Source of the DNA: Bilophila wadsworthia ATCC 49260
Lineage (GTDB): Bacteria; Desulfobacterota; Desulfovibrionia; Desulfovibrionales; Desulfovibrionaceae
Length of the DNA stretch: 64,000 nucleotides
NCBI RefSeq assembly: GCF_000701705.1
Contig: NZ_JNJP01000015.1
Location: forward strand, 1 to 64,000
Reading direction: 5' to 3'
Shown in pieces: positions 8,158 to 17,242 of the stretch (the stretch's first letter is position 1; each line of letters starts with the position of its first letter). Made by a program: the position numbers and the translations under genes. The notes under the pieces are model-generated. The model ran no database searches. It saw only the letters and a list, made by a program, of their open reading frames with translations, and was not told where the DNA came from.

Positions 8158-10146
8158 ATGAAGAACCCTTTCCGATCCGAGCGGGGAACGCTCACGTCCG
8201 GTCGTGCCTGCGCCGTATACGCGCTGGCCTTCGTTTTGATGCTTTTTCTGGACGCGACGCGTTTCTCCAGCTTTCTGGACCGGGCCGGCATCGATTTTCC
8301 GCCCGCCGCCGTGGTAGGGCAGACGGTGAAGGGCGTAGCCGAAGCGACGGGCCTCGCCGCCTTTTCGGAGGCGGAAATCCGATTGGTGACCGCGTTCAAC
8401 ACGGATAAAACTCTTGGGACCGTCGAAGGGCCGTCTGTAGCCACTGCTCCAAGCACGGCCCCGCAGCGGCCCGTAGCCGATGCGCTGGCGGATTTTTCCC
8501 GTGAGGCGGCTTCTCCCGCACAGCCGGAGCCCCCAGTCGAAGAGGTTCCCGCTTCCGTCCCTCCCGCCGCCGTACCTGAACAGGCCGTGCGGACTCCCGG
8601 TGCGCAGCCGGAAACAGGGATTCCGCCGCCTCCGGTTCGGGCGGAAACGGAACGCAAGCCGCTGGTGCTGCTCGTGGGCGACTCCATGATGATGGAAGGG
8701 TTCGGGCCCGTGCTCCAGCGTACTCTGCGCAAGCGCCCGGATCTGGAAGTGGTGCGCGAAGGCAAATATTCGACCGGTCTCAGCCGTCAGGACTATTTCG
8801 ATTGGCCCGCGCAGCTTGAGAAGCTGGTGGGGAAGTACAACCCGGATATGGTCGTGATCTGCATGGGGGCCAATGACCCGCAGGACATCATCGACGAGAA
8901 CCGCAAGCGCCATCACGCCGACAGTGAATCGTGGAAGACGATTTACCGGAGCCGCGCCGAACGCCTGCTTGCCGTGGCCACGGCCAAGGGTGCCAAGGCC
9001 GTATGGGTCGGTCTGCCCGTCATGGGCAAGGAACCGTATTCGACCCGCGTCCGCCGCTTGAGCGAGCTGCAAAAGGAAGCCTGCGAGACGTATCATGCCG
9101 CCTTCGTGGATACGGTCAAGGTGCTGGCCGACGCTCAGGGCAACTACACGACATTCAAGGTCGACGACAAGGGACGCCACGTCCGGCTGCGGTATAAGGA
9201 TATGGTGCATGTGACCGAGGACGGTGGAGCCATGCTGTCCGCCGCAGTGGAACCTGTTGTCGAAAAGGAACTTCTTCTTGGCAAGAACAAGGCGGCGGAA
9301 CGTCCCGCGCCTCAGGCTCTGCCTTCCTCCGCATCTTCTTCTCCCCTACCGGCGGAGTCCCCTTTGCCCGCCGTCGCTGAGGCCTCCGCGGAGCAGGGCG
9401 GCATTCCGTTCACTGTGGACTCCATGTTCCGTGGAGGGAAGATTCCTTGCTACGCGTTCCTTCCCGCCGACCGCAAGCCGGGCGAGCGTTTCCCCGTCGT
9501 GTATCTGCTGCATGGTGCATTCGAGGATGCGGGCGTCTGGAACACGCGGGCCGGAGCGCTGCTGTCGAAGCTGGCGACCCGCGAGCGGCTGGTGTTCATC
9601 GCGCCGTCATGCGGCCGCACCGGCTGGTATGCGGACAGCCCCTATTTGAAGAAAAGCCGTATTGAGAGCTTTTTCGCGCGCGAGTTGATGCCGTATGTGG
9701 AACGGGCTTTCCCTGTGCTGCCGAAGCGCGGCGTCATGGGCATGTCGATGGGGGGGCACGGTTCCTTTGTCCTTGCGCTGCGGCATCCCGGCTCCTTTGC
9801 CTCGGTCAGCTCCATGAGCGGCGTTATGGACATTACCCGGCATCCCGATCAATGGAAGATCCGCGACGTGCTCGGCCCTATGAACGCCAACAAGGCGTTG
9901 TGGCAGTCGTATTCCGCCGAAGATCTGCTGAAACGGTCGAAGGCCGCCGGGATGCCCGCCATGCTCATCACCACAGGGCAGCAGGACGCGTATGTCGTGC
10001 CTGAGAACCGCGCCTTTCGGGATACGCTCCGCCGGGGCGGGTTCTCCTATCAGTACCGCGAGGCGCCCGGCCTCCACGACTGGACGTATTGGCTTGACGA
10101 GCTTCCCCTACATGTAGCGTTCCATGCGGGGGTGTTGCATCGGTAG
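8158..10146 (+). CDS. SGNH hydrolase (DUF459-like) fused to an alpha/beta-hydrolase esterase
   Basis: A 662-residue two-enzyme protein. An N-terminal membrane segment (about 17-35, a signal anchor) leads to a long Pro/Ala/Glu-rich linker (about 95-165), so the rest is probably periplasmic. The SGNH domain follows (about 165-365), with LLVGDSMMMEGF as block I and VICMGANDPQD as block III. After a second Pro/Ser-rich linker comes an esterase-D-like domain (about 415-662) with YLLHGAFED, the nucleophile elbow GMSMGGHG and the final His in PGLHDWTYW. Both catalytic sets look intact. It follows the MBOAT gene by 18 bases, so a role in acyl transfer and removal on an envelope polymer is inferred. 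The fusion is unusual. Confidence 0.85.
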   Translation: MKNPFRSERGTLTSGRACAVYALAFVLMLFLDATRFSSFLDRAGIDFPPAAVVGQTVKGVAEATGLAAFSEAEIRLVTAFNTDKTLGTVEGPSVATAPSTAPQRPVADALADFSREAASPAQPEPPVEEVPASVPPAAVPEQAVRTPGAQPETGIPPPPVRAETERKPLVLLVGDSMMMEGFGPVLQRTLRKRPDLEVVREGKYSTGLSRQDYFDWPAQLEKLVGKYNPDMVVICMGANDPQDIIDENRKRHHADSESWKTIYRSRAERLLAVATAKGAKAVWVGLPVMGKEPYSTRVRRLSELQKEACETYHAAFVDTVKVLADAQGNYTTFKVDDKGRHVRLRYKDMVHVTEDGGAMLSAAVEPVVEKELLLGKNKAAERPAPQALPSSASSSPLPAESPLPAVAEASAEQGGIPFTVDSMFRGGKIPCYAFLPADRKPGERFPVVYLLHGAFEDAGVWNTRAGALLSKLATRERLVFIAPSCGRTGWYADSPYLKKSRIESFFARELMPYVERAFPVLPKRGVMGMSMGGHGSFVLALRHPGSFASVSSMSGVMDITRHPDQWKIRDVLGPMNANKALWQSYSAEDLLKRSKAAGMPAMLITTGQQDAYVVPENRAFRDTLRRGGFSYQYREAPGLHDWTYWLDELPLHVAFHAGVLHR

Positions 10147-10267
10147 CAGAGGATGCCGAAGGGCCGGTAGTGGCTCCGGGTATCATATCCTTGCACGGAA
10201 AATCCCTCTCCTCCTCCAAAACCGACGCCCGCTGGAACAGGGCAGGGTCATACATCGTAACAACGAA

Positions 10268-10310
10268 AAGCCGTCCTTTTTCTGAACGGAAAAAGGACGG
10301 CTTCTTTATT
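10268..10310. terminator. Bidirectional terminator between convergent genes
   Basis: A perfect 14-bp stem AAGCCGTCCTTTTT / AAAAAGGACGGCTT with an 8-base loop. T-rich on both strands, serving the esterase fusion (+) and the HAD gene (-). Confidence 0.85.
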
Positions 10311-10319
10311 TTGTATGGG

Positions 10320-10982
10320 CTACTCCGCCTTGCGGAGCGTGCGCCATTCTGGATCGTCGGTCAGATAGCGCGGGCGCTCAGCGAGGAGCTTTGCCTTGTC
10401 GCCATAGCCGTACAGGGCCGCGATGGTGGCTATGCCCTGTTCGTTGCCGCCTCTGATATCGAGGGCCGTGTCTCCCACCATGACCATTGAAGCGGGATCG
10501 AGGGCATGGCGCTCCATAAGGAGACGGATGATATCCTTTTTGCAGAGTTGCCGGTCCGGCAGGGAATCCGTGCAGCCGACGCCTTCGAGGAAGGGCATGA
10601 ACCCCTTGAGCGTAAGCATCCTTTGCGCGGCGGCCTCCGGTTTATGCGTGGCGACGAACAGGCGGCAGCCTTTGGCCCGCAAACGCTCAAGCAACGCGAA
10701 GATGCCGGGGTAAGGAGTGCTTTGTGGGAAGGTGCCGCCAAAATAGAGGTCACGGAATGCGGCCACATGCCGGGTGATTTTCGCTTCGTCGGCGTCCGGG
10801 CAGACTTCACGGAAAATACCTTCCAGCGGAGGGCCGATGATGGAGAGCTCCATCCGAGGGATCGGATCGCCCGCGTCACGCAGGACGGCGGCAATGGCTT
10901 CGAGAACGTCCGGCGCGCTATCCACAAGCGTGCCGTCAAGGTCAAAGAGAATGGTCGAGAAAGGGAACGCGGAAAGCTGCAT
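10320..10982 (-). CDS. HAD-superfamily phosphatase, phosphoglycolate-phosphatase-like
   Basis: Cytoplasmic phosphatase of 220 residues. Motif I is TILFDLDGTLVDSAPDVL with both catalytic Asp residues, the motif II region is LFVATHKPEAAA (Thr), the motif III Lys is near CKKDIIRLL, and motif IV is MVMVGDTALDIRGGNEQG. A helical cap lies between motifs I and II (about 25-85), typical of subclass IA enzymes such as Gph. The start at 10982 is set by AAGGAG nine bases before the ATG; a longer upstream frame has no ribosome binding site. The physiological substrate is unknown; phosphoglycolate is only the family default. Confidence 0.85.
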   Translation of the reverse strand: MQLSAFPFSTILFDLDGTLVDSAPDVLEAIAAVLRDAGDPIPRMELSIIGPPLEGIFREVCPDADEAKITRHVAAFRDLYFGGTFPQSTPYPGIFALLERLRAKGCRLFVATHKPEAAAQRMLTLKGFMPFLEGVGCTDSLPDRQLCKKDIIRLLMERHALDPASMVMVGDTALDIRGGNEQGIATIAALYGYGDKAKLLAERPRYLTDDPEWRTLRKAE

Positions 10983-11515
10983 CAAAAACTCCTTGCAATG
11001 TCCACCGGAAAAGCCGCAAGCCTCGCCATATGAGGGCGTATACGGGAAAGCGGGTTCCTTCTTACGGCTGTGCGCTGCCACAGGTTAACCTATGCGGCGC
11101 TTCGGCGGTTTCCGTTGTCGCTCGCCCACGGCCTCTTGGTCAAGCGCGTGGGACATGTTGAGGCGGGAAATCATCTTGAGCGATGAGGAGGCGATGCACC
11201 ATTGGGGGTGGATGTTCCCGTATGGTTTATCATCAGGGGATACTCACAATCCTCCCAAATGCCCTCGGAAGCAGGGCATGAAAACCGTGTCGGCACGCTG
11301 TCAGGGGAGGAAGGCCGTTCGCCGGCGGCATCCCCGCTTCCTGACGGAAACGTATCGGTGAATACGCGGAGGGAAACATGTGTGAAAGGGGCGGGTTCGC
11401 TCCTGGGCCCGCCCCTTTTATAGGTGCACGGAGGAATAGGCCTACAAGAGTTTCCGCTCTCGTGCAAAAGAGAAAGGACGGTTCTGGATAGGCGCACCGC
11501 ACCGGGAGGCGTTTT
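10983..11515. other. Intergenic stretch without a supportable gene
   Basis: 533 bases between the HAD start and the binding-protein stop. Short open frames on both strands lack ribosome binding sites and family features. The only clear structure is the terminator at 11385-11419. Confidence 0.6.
11385..11419. terminator. Strong GC hairpin with T-run
   Basis: Stem AAAGGGGCGGG / CCCGCCCCTTT with a 12-base loop. It lies about 100 bases beyond the end of the minus-strand binding-protein gene and is the likely end of that transcript. Confidence 0.65.
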
Positions 11516-12529
11516 TTACTCCGAGTAAATGTCTTCCTTCGTAAAATGGCCGGGTTCGATCAGCACCTTATTGATGTTTTCTCTGGTCACGACTTTACCG
11601 TTGATCAGGAACGCGTTGATTTTATTGCTACCGTCGTTGCCCAGTTCAGAATTGACGTTGACCTTTTTCTTCGTGGCAAGGTTGTATGCCTCGTCCACGG
11701 CGGCATACGCCAGTTCCCTCAGGTCCATGTAGATGGTCGCGTCCTGCGTGCCCGCGAGGATTCTTTTGATGGCGGCGAGTTCAGCGTCCATGCCGGTGAT
11801 GACGGCATGGTTGGTGACGTGGAGCTCCTCGAGCGCTTCGGCGGCGGCCCCGGCGAGGCGATCATTGGAGGCGAAGATCGCATCGATACGGTTGCCGTTT
11901 GCGGCGACGGCTTCCTTGACCAGCTTCTTGGCTTCAGCAGGGGACCATTTGGGCACGTACGCATCCAGAACCATATTGAGTTTGCCGTTTTCGATCAGAG
12001 GCTTGATGTATTTCATGGCTCCATAATACAAAAACGGCGTGTTGAAGTCGTTCACGTCGCCTTTGAGGACAATGATGTCCCCGTGGTAGACTTTTTCAGT
12101 CAGGTGCTGCCCCATGTTCTGCCCGATCTTATAGCAGTCGTACCCGACGAAAAGGTCGACGCTGCCCCCCATGACGGCCCGCGCGTAGGAAACCACTTTG
12201 GTGTTCTTCTGTTTGGCGTACATCAGGACATCGTCGACCTTGCGGGTGTTGTTCGGCGTGATGATCAAAACGTCGATGCCGTCGGAGAGCATTTCAAGGC
12301 AGTCTTCGGCCTGCGTCTTGGAGCTGTCCGGCAGATTGAGCCGCAGTTCGATGTCCGCCCCGAGCGCTTTGGCGCGTTCCTGCATGAACGCCATGTCCTT
12401 CTGCCAGCGCGCCGCGCCTCCGGCACCGATGGAAACGCCGATTTTCACCTTGCGGCTGTTGTCCTCGCAACCGCCCAAACCTAAAAGCAGAATCGCCGCA
12501 CATATGCAGGACAGCCATTTCTTCAGCAT
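11516..12529 (-). CDS. Periplasmic sugar-binding-like lipoprotein (RbsB/XylF family)
   Basis: A 337-residue exported receptor. The signal peptide ends in a lipobox (LLLGLGGC, Cys about 21), so it is membrane-anchored, unlike most soluble sugar-binding proteins. The body has the periplasmic-binding fold of ABC sugar receptors: VKIGVSIGAGGAARWQKD, DGIDVLIITPNNTRKVDD, FVGYDCYKIGQNMGQHL, IDAIFASNDRLAGAAAEAL and ITGMDAELAAIKRILAG, close to xylose/ribose receptors. No ABC permease or ATPase genes adjoin. Instead it overlaps the end of the Cache/GGDEF-EAL gene by seven bases, which suggests that it presents a ligand to that sensor rather than feeding a transporter. Confidence 0.85.
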   Translation of the reverse strand: MLKKWLSCICAAILLLGLGGCEDNSRKVKIGVSIGAGGAARWQKDMAFMQERAKALGADIELRLNLPDSSKTQAEDCLEMLSDGIDVLIITPNNTRKVDDVLMYAKQKNTKVVSYARAVMGGSVDLFVGYDCYKIGQNMGQHLTEKVYHGDIIVLKGDVNDFNTPFLYYGAMKYIKPLIENGKLNMVLDAYVPKWSPAEAKKLVKEAVAANGNRIDAIFASNDRLAGAAAEALEELHVTNHAVITGMDAELAAIKRILAGTQDATIYMDLRELAYAAVDEAYNLATKKKVNVNSELGNDGSNKINAFLINGKVVTRENINKVLIEPGHFTKEDIYSE

Positions 12530-14742
12530 ATCCGACCTTCTTTGAATACGTTACGGAAGCTTTCCTCATCCATAGGCTTTGCGAAGTAGTAGCCCTGTGC
12601 GATGGAGCAGCCGCACTCCTTCATCAAGCGCACGTTCTCAAGGTGCTCCACGCCCTCGACGACAACCTTGATATTCAGTTTTCTCGCCATATCGGCAATC
12701 GACGAGAAGATGATGTTTCGCCTGTTGTTGTCCGCCGCTTCGCTCAGGAAGCCTTTGTCGATTTTGAGGACATCGATGGGGATGTCCTTGAGCATATTGA
12801 GCGAGGAATAGCCGGAACCGAAATCGTCCATAGCGATTGCAAATCCGTTGGCGTGCATTTTCCGTGTAAAGGCATAGATGGTGTCGATATTGTCGAATAT
12901 GGCGCTTTCAGTCAGTTCTATTTCAATAAGATGAGCGGGCACGCCGTATTCACATTGTTTCTTGACGATTTTGCTGAGGAAGTCGCTGTCCATCAGGTGG
13001 AGGCGCGAGAAGTTCACCGAGATGGGAACACACGCCAGGCCCTGCTCAAGGAAGGATTTCAGGAACTTGAGGACCTTTTCGTACATGATCATGTCGAGTT
13101 CGACGATAAGGCCCGTCTGTTCGCACATGGGAATGAATTCGTTGGGGAAGATGAATTTGCCCTCGCGGGTCTTCCAGCGCACCAGCGCTTCGCCGCCCAC
13201 GAGGATGCCGCTGTTGATGTCCACCTTGGGCTGGTAGTACGGGATGAATTCATCGTTCTTCAGCGCTTGCTTCACGGCGCGTTTCAACTGCTCGTTATGG
13301 ATCGTTATCTGTTCGAATTTGTTTGTGTAATAGGCGAATTTTTTATTCAGCACACCCTTGATTGAGCGGGCGGCCGTCCCTGCCTTATCCACCATGAGGT
13401 TGATGCTTTCGGTGCTGTCCGTGACGGAATAAATACCCGCTGAAAAATAGAGGGTTATCTCTTCATTCTCGATGGAAGAGAGCAGGGCGTTCAGCCGTCC
13501 TTCCGCGGCGTTTTCAAGCAGGATCACAAAATGGTCGCTGTAAATCCTTGCGATCAGTTCGTGGGCATTCAGCTGCTGGCTGATGCTTTCATTGATCTTG
13601 CGTAAAATGCGATCGCCGAATTCAAATCCGTAAAAATTGTTTATGTATTTGAAATTGTCGATATCAAATTTGATAATATGGAATTTCTTATGGGGACACT
13701 GGGTCAGTATCCCTTGCGCATCGACAAGAAATTTATTGTATGTGTCACCCAGAGTAACCGTGTCGACAAAGGCAATTTTTTCCAATTGCGCGCGCTGCTT
13801 GTTCTTGTACCACAAGAAATACGTAAGGCTTGAGGTAAAGATAACTACGATGACGAACAGAATGAAATAGAAAATACTGATGACGGTATTGCCGTTGGGA
13901 GAAACGGCATTGTTCGGTACGCTTGTAATCAAATACCAGTCGTGGATTTTTTCTATGGGAGTATATGCCGAGAAGATTTCCCTCCCGGCTATCGTCGTCT
14001 CGATGAACCCGTTGCGGTTGTTCCGGATATCCCGTTTCATCTGCTCTGAAGCTTTAGGGTTGCCCGCCCCATAGAGATCGCGGAAGTAATTGTCGGACTT
14101 CTGCTCACACTTGGGATGCGCCGAGTGAAGGATAACGTATCCTTCACGGTTGATTACATACATATAGCCCTGCGAGGAAAAGATGGAGAGGGAACATATC
14201 TTGTACATTTCCTCGAATGTAATGACCTTTTGTATGGTCCCCACGATTTCCCCGTTATACGAGAGCGGCACGCTGATGACGAAAACCTCATCCCCGTTGA
14301 TGCGTGAAATAAGCTTGTCTGAAATATTGGGGATGCCGTCGATGGCGAGGCGGAAATAATGCCGCCCCGAGATATCTAGCTTCCGGCCGCCATCAAACAA
14401 GGCCATGCCGTCCCTGTTCGCAGTGAACAGATCATCCGTGTTGTTTTCTTTGGCGTATTGTTCGATGAGGTCCTGTGTCTTGAGCTTGCCGGAAGATTCC
14501 TCGGCCTTCAACCTATCGGAAAGTTTGTTTGCGGTGATATCCAGCGAGTTGACGTTCATCATCAACCTGCTGGTGATGGCGTCCTTGTTCTGGGTCACAA
14601 TCTCCACCAAATTGATTTTTACGTCCGAATTCAGCAAATTTTGGACATAACGCATGAGAAAGACTACCGAGACAGATAGTGCAAGATTTATAAAAACCAT
14701 GAATATAGGTAATATATTTTTAAAAAATATTTTTTCTCTCAT
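12523..14742 (-). CDS. Membrane c-di-GMP phosphodiesterase: Cache sensor, degenerate GGDEF, EAL
   Basis: A 739-residue inner-membrane protein. A first membrane helix (about 10-33), a periplasmic double-Cache-like sensor (about 35-285) and a second helix (about 288-313) precede a GGDEF-fold domain (about 330-470). The signature there is replaced by YSDHF, so cyclase activity is unlikely. The C-terminal EAL domain (about 485-735) keeps GGEALVRW, ELTESAIFDN, AMDDFGSGYSSL, DVLKIDKGF and VVVEGVE, consistent with an active phosphodiesterase lowering c-di-GMP. The binding lipoprotein starts inside its last codons, so the two are translationally coupled. Upstream is a long AT-rich region where its promoter must lie. 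Confidence 0.9.
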   Translation of the reverse strand: MREKIFFKNILPIFMVFINLALSVSVVFLMRYVQNLLNSDVKINLVEIVTQNKDAITSRLMMNVNSLDITANKLSDRLKAEESSGKLKTQDLIEQYAKENNTDDLFTANRDGMALFDGGRKLDISGRHYFRLAIDGIPNISDKLISRINGDEVFVISVPLSYNGEIVGTIQKVITFEEMYKICSLSIFSSQGYMYVINREGYVILHSAHPKCEQKSDNYFRDLYGAGNPKASEQMKRDIRNNRNGFIETTIAGREIFSAYTPIEKIHDWYLITSVPNNAVSPNGNTVISIFYFILFVIVVIFTSSLTYFLWYKNKQRAQLEKIAFVDTVTLGDTYNKFLVDAQGILTQCPHKKFHIIKFDIDNFKYINNFYGFEFGDRILRKINESISQQLNAHELIARIYSDHFVILLENAAEGRLNALLSSIENEEITLYFSAGIYSVTDSTESINLMVDKAGTAARSIKGVLNKKFAYYTNKFEQITIHNEQLKRAVKQALKNDEFIPYYQPKVDINSGILVGGEALVRWKTREGKFIFPNEFIPMCEQTGLIVELDMIMYEKVLKFLKSFLEQGLACVPISVNFSRLHLMDSDFLSKIVKKQCEYGVPAHLIEIELTESAIFDNIDTIYAFTRKMHANGFAIAMDDFGSGYSSLNMLKDIPIDVLKIDKGFLSEAADNNRRNIIFSSIADMARKLNIKVVVEGVEHLENVRLMKECGCSIAQGYYFAKPMDEESFRNVFKEGRIC

Positions 14743-15521
14743 ACGATTCTGTCAGGATAAAAGATATTTATTCTTTTGATAGATAAAAACTTTGTTCCAG
14801 CTGGTAGCTGAAGGCTGAAGAGGAAGAATGGAAACAACTCCAATATGGCGATAAGTAATGTTTTTATTCTCTGAGCAAGTATGCTTTAACAAAACTAGTA
14901 TATTTTGTGTTAATCGTTGACTTGAATTATATTTTTTATGATCTGTTTTTTTACCTTATTAACAAAAAGTGTTTTTGATAACGGATAAAAGAAATATGTT
15001 GTTTTTATACAAAAAGTAAAATAGGTGTTCCAATAATTTATTGCCGTATACAACGGGATGGCTTTATTTAACGAAAATCAAATACAGTATAGACTAAACA
15101 AGGCGAGGATAGAAATAACCTCGCCTCGGGACAGTATATGTGTCGCGCTTCCAACCCCATAACTGTATTCCACTATGCGATTTTACGCCATAGTTATGAG
15201 ATGGCGGCTCAAAGGATGTGCCTACATTGAAAAGCAAAGGCATCGTCTCAGTTTTCCGGGCGCGGATCAATAGATTTGATGAGGATTTCGGCTTTCTCAG
15301 CGAAGGAATCTTTCTAGCTTATTGACTTTTCACTCTCTATTTATCTTTCGAGCGAAGAAAGGGGTATATGGATCTGCATATGGGAAGAGCGGCCCCAAGA
15401 TCGAATGACGAAGGGACCGCTCTTTTTGCGTGCAAGCGGAGTGTCGGCTGTTCGGAGGAAGCGGGAGCGGACCTGAATCCGTTTTGGAGTGTGGCCTGTG
15501 CGCCTTCCGAGCGGCGCGCGG
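14743..15521. other. AT-rich intergenic region of about 780 bases
   Basis: The composition drops sharply against both neighbours and no open frame has coding character. It carries the promoter side of the EAL gene near 14750-15000. Two inverted repeats are visible: AGGCGAGG / CCTCGCCT at 15101-15126 and CATAACT / AGTTATG near 15159-15199. It ends at the scarred SDR gene, so part of it may be a relic of the same rearrangement. Confidence 0.6.
15386..15428 (+). terminator. Hairpin with T-run beyond the SDR fragment
   Basis: AAGAGCGG / CCGCTCTT around a roughly 22-base loop. The T-run is on the plus strand, but the symmetrical stem could end the minus-strand SDR transcript too. Confidence 0.5.
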
Positions 15522-16031
15522 CTAGTCCATGAGCGTGCCGCCGTTTATGTCCAGGATGTGCCCAGTAATGAACGCGGCTTGCGGCGAGCACAGGAACCAC
15601 GCGCCCTCGGCCATTTCCTCAGGCGTCCCGAGACGGTTCAAGGGCACTTTCTCAGCGATAACCGGCCATGATTCCTTGGGGATCATGGTTCCTTGCACAG
15701 GGCCGGGGGCTACGCCGTTTACTCGGATTCCGTAGGGGGCAAGCTCCATTGCCAGCGACTTGACGAGCGAGATGACCCCCGCCTTGGATGCGCAGTAATG
15801 CGCTTTGGTTTTCGCGCCGTTGCTGCCGAGGGCGGCAAAGCCCGTTTTGGCGGCCCGGGAAGAAAAGAGCACCATGGCGCCCTGCCCGGCTTCCAGCATC
15901 GGAGGGATGCAGGCCTTGGCCAGAAAGAAGGCCCCGGTCAGATTGACCTTGATGACGTTCTCCCATTCTTCCACGGGCATATCCAGAATGGAGCAGGCGG
16001 GGCGTGTGATGCCCGCGCTGTGCACGAGGCA
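15522..16031 (-). pseudogene. Short-chain dehydrogenase/reductase, N-terminus missing
   Basis: Only the C-terminal two thirds of an SDR oxidoreductase remain, about 170 residues from LVHSAGITRP onward. The active-site region is retained: a Ser in VLFSSRAAKTG and the Tyr/Lys pair in HYCASKAG. So are the PG motif NGVAPGPVQGTMIP and the C-terminal helix RLGTPEEMAEGAWFLCS. The first 75 or so residues, with the Gly-rich NAD(P)-binding loop, are absent: homology stops at about 16030, exactly where a truncated TctA gene begins on the other strand. Without the cofactor site the fragment cannot be a working dehydrogenase. Confidence 0.85.
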
Positions 16032-17186
16032 TCGATTTTCGGAGGCGTGTTCTCGTGCGTGATCCTTACTTTCGCCGCGCCGCAGATCGCCGTTTTCGCC
16101 TTGCAGTTCGGGCCGCTTGAAACGTGCGCCCTGATCCTGATGGGCCTGACCTGCATTTCCAGCGTATCGGCCAACAACCAGTTCAAGGGGCTGGCCATGG
16201 GCGTGCTCGGGCTGCTGCTCGCCTGTGTGGGCATGTCCCCGTTTTCCGCCGAATCGCGTTTTACGTTCGATATTTTCGCCCTGAACAGCGGCATCGATCT
16301 TGTTGCGGTCATTGTCGGCGTGTTCGCGCTTTCCGAGGTTCTGGATCGCGTCGAACGGATGCGGCGCGAGGCCCGCGTGGAAAACGGCACCTCCTGCCGG
16401 GTTCAGCTTCCATCCCTCGGCGAATGGAGGGGCCGGATGTCCGGGCTGGTGAAGTCTTCCCTCATCGGCACGTTCGTGGGCATCCTCCCCGGAACGGGCG
16501 CCGCGACCGCCGCCTTCCTGAGCTACGGCGAGGCCCGCCGTTCCTCGCCCCGGCGCGAGAATATCGGCAAGGGCGAGCCCGACGGCATCATCGCCGCGGA
16601 ATCGTCCAACAACGCCGTCACGGGCGGGGCGCTTGTCCCCTCGCTGGCCCTCGGCATCCCCGGCGACCCCGTCACCGCCATCATGCTGGCGACCCTGACC
16701 ATTCACGGCGTGACCCCCGGCGTGCGCCTGATGACGGAGAATCCGGAGATGGTATACGCCACCTTCGCCGTGCTCATGCTGTCCAACCTGCTCATGTACC
16801 CGAGCTGCATCATCACCACCCGGATGTTTTCCTTCCTGCTCAGGATTCCCGAGCAGTTGCTGATGGGCTTCATCGCGGTGCTGTGCATCCTCGGATCATA
16901 CGGATCGCGGGGCAACCTGTTTGACGTGTTCGTCACCGTGTTCATGGGCATAGCGGCCTATTTCATGCGCCGCATGGAATTTCCCCTGCCGCCTCTGGTC
17001 ATCGGCCTTGTGTTGGGGCAGCAGTTTGAAATGAGCATAGGGCAGATGATGCTGTTCAAGGGCGACGATTCGTGGCTGGCCTTCGTTTCCGCGTCCCCCA
17101 TCGCGATGGTGCTCCTCGGGATGGCCTTCCTGCTCCTCGTCGTCCCTCAAGTCCAGAATTACAGGGCGCTGCGCGCGAAGCGGTGA
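16026..17186 (+). pseudogene. tctA: TctA-type large membrane subunit of a tripartite tricarboxylate transporter, N-terminus missing
   Basis: About 386 residues of a normally 500-residue, 12-helix permease. Homology starts abruptly at ASIFGGVFSCVIL and then runs normally: LKSSLIGTFVGILPGTG-like text (SSLIGTFVGILPGTGAATA), the AESSNNAVTGGALVPSLALG motif typical of TctA, LGIPGDPVTAIMLA, and a normal C-terminus. The first 110-120 residues are missing and no start codon or ribosome binding site precedes the homologous part, so it is probably non-functional. The TctC-like gene starts 57 bases downstream, as in an ordinary tct operon; no small TctB subunit is present. Confidence 0.85.
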
Positions 17187-17242
17187 TGCCCGCACGGTTT
17201 CGCCCAGACGGTCCACAATCTGTAACAGAAAAGGAGAGCCGT

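Noticed and set aside
11092..11361. Possible 89-residue gene in the gap after the HAD gene
   Set aside because: No ribosome binding site, unusual Arg/Trp-rich composition and an overlapping equally long frame on the other strand.
10983..11515. Possible riboswitch leader
   Set aside because: I looked for cobalamin-, TPP- and glycine-type conserved boxes and saw none; only a terminator is present, downstream of rather than before a gene.
15693..16025. N-terminal extension of the TctA frame upstream of the homologous part
   Set aside because: It is the antisense of the SDR remnant and merely happens to be open; it does not restore the missing TctA helices.
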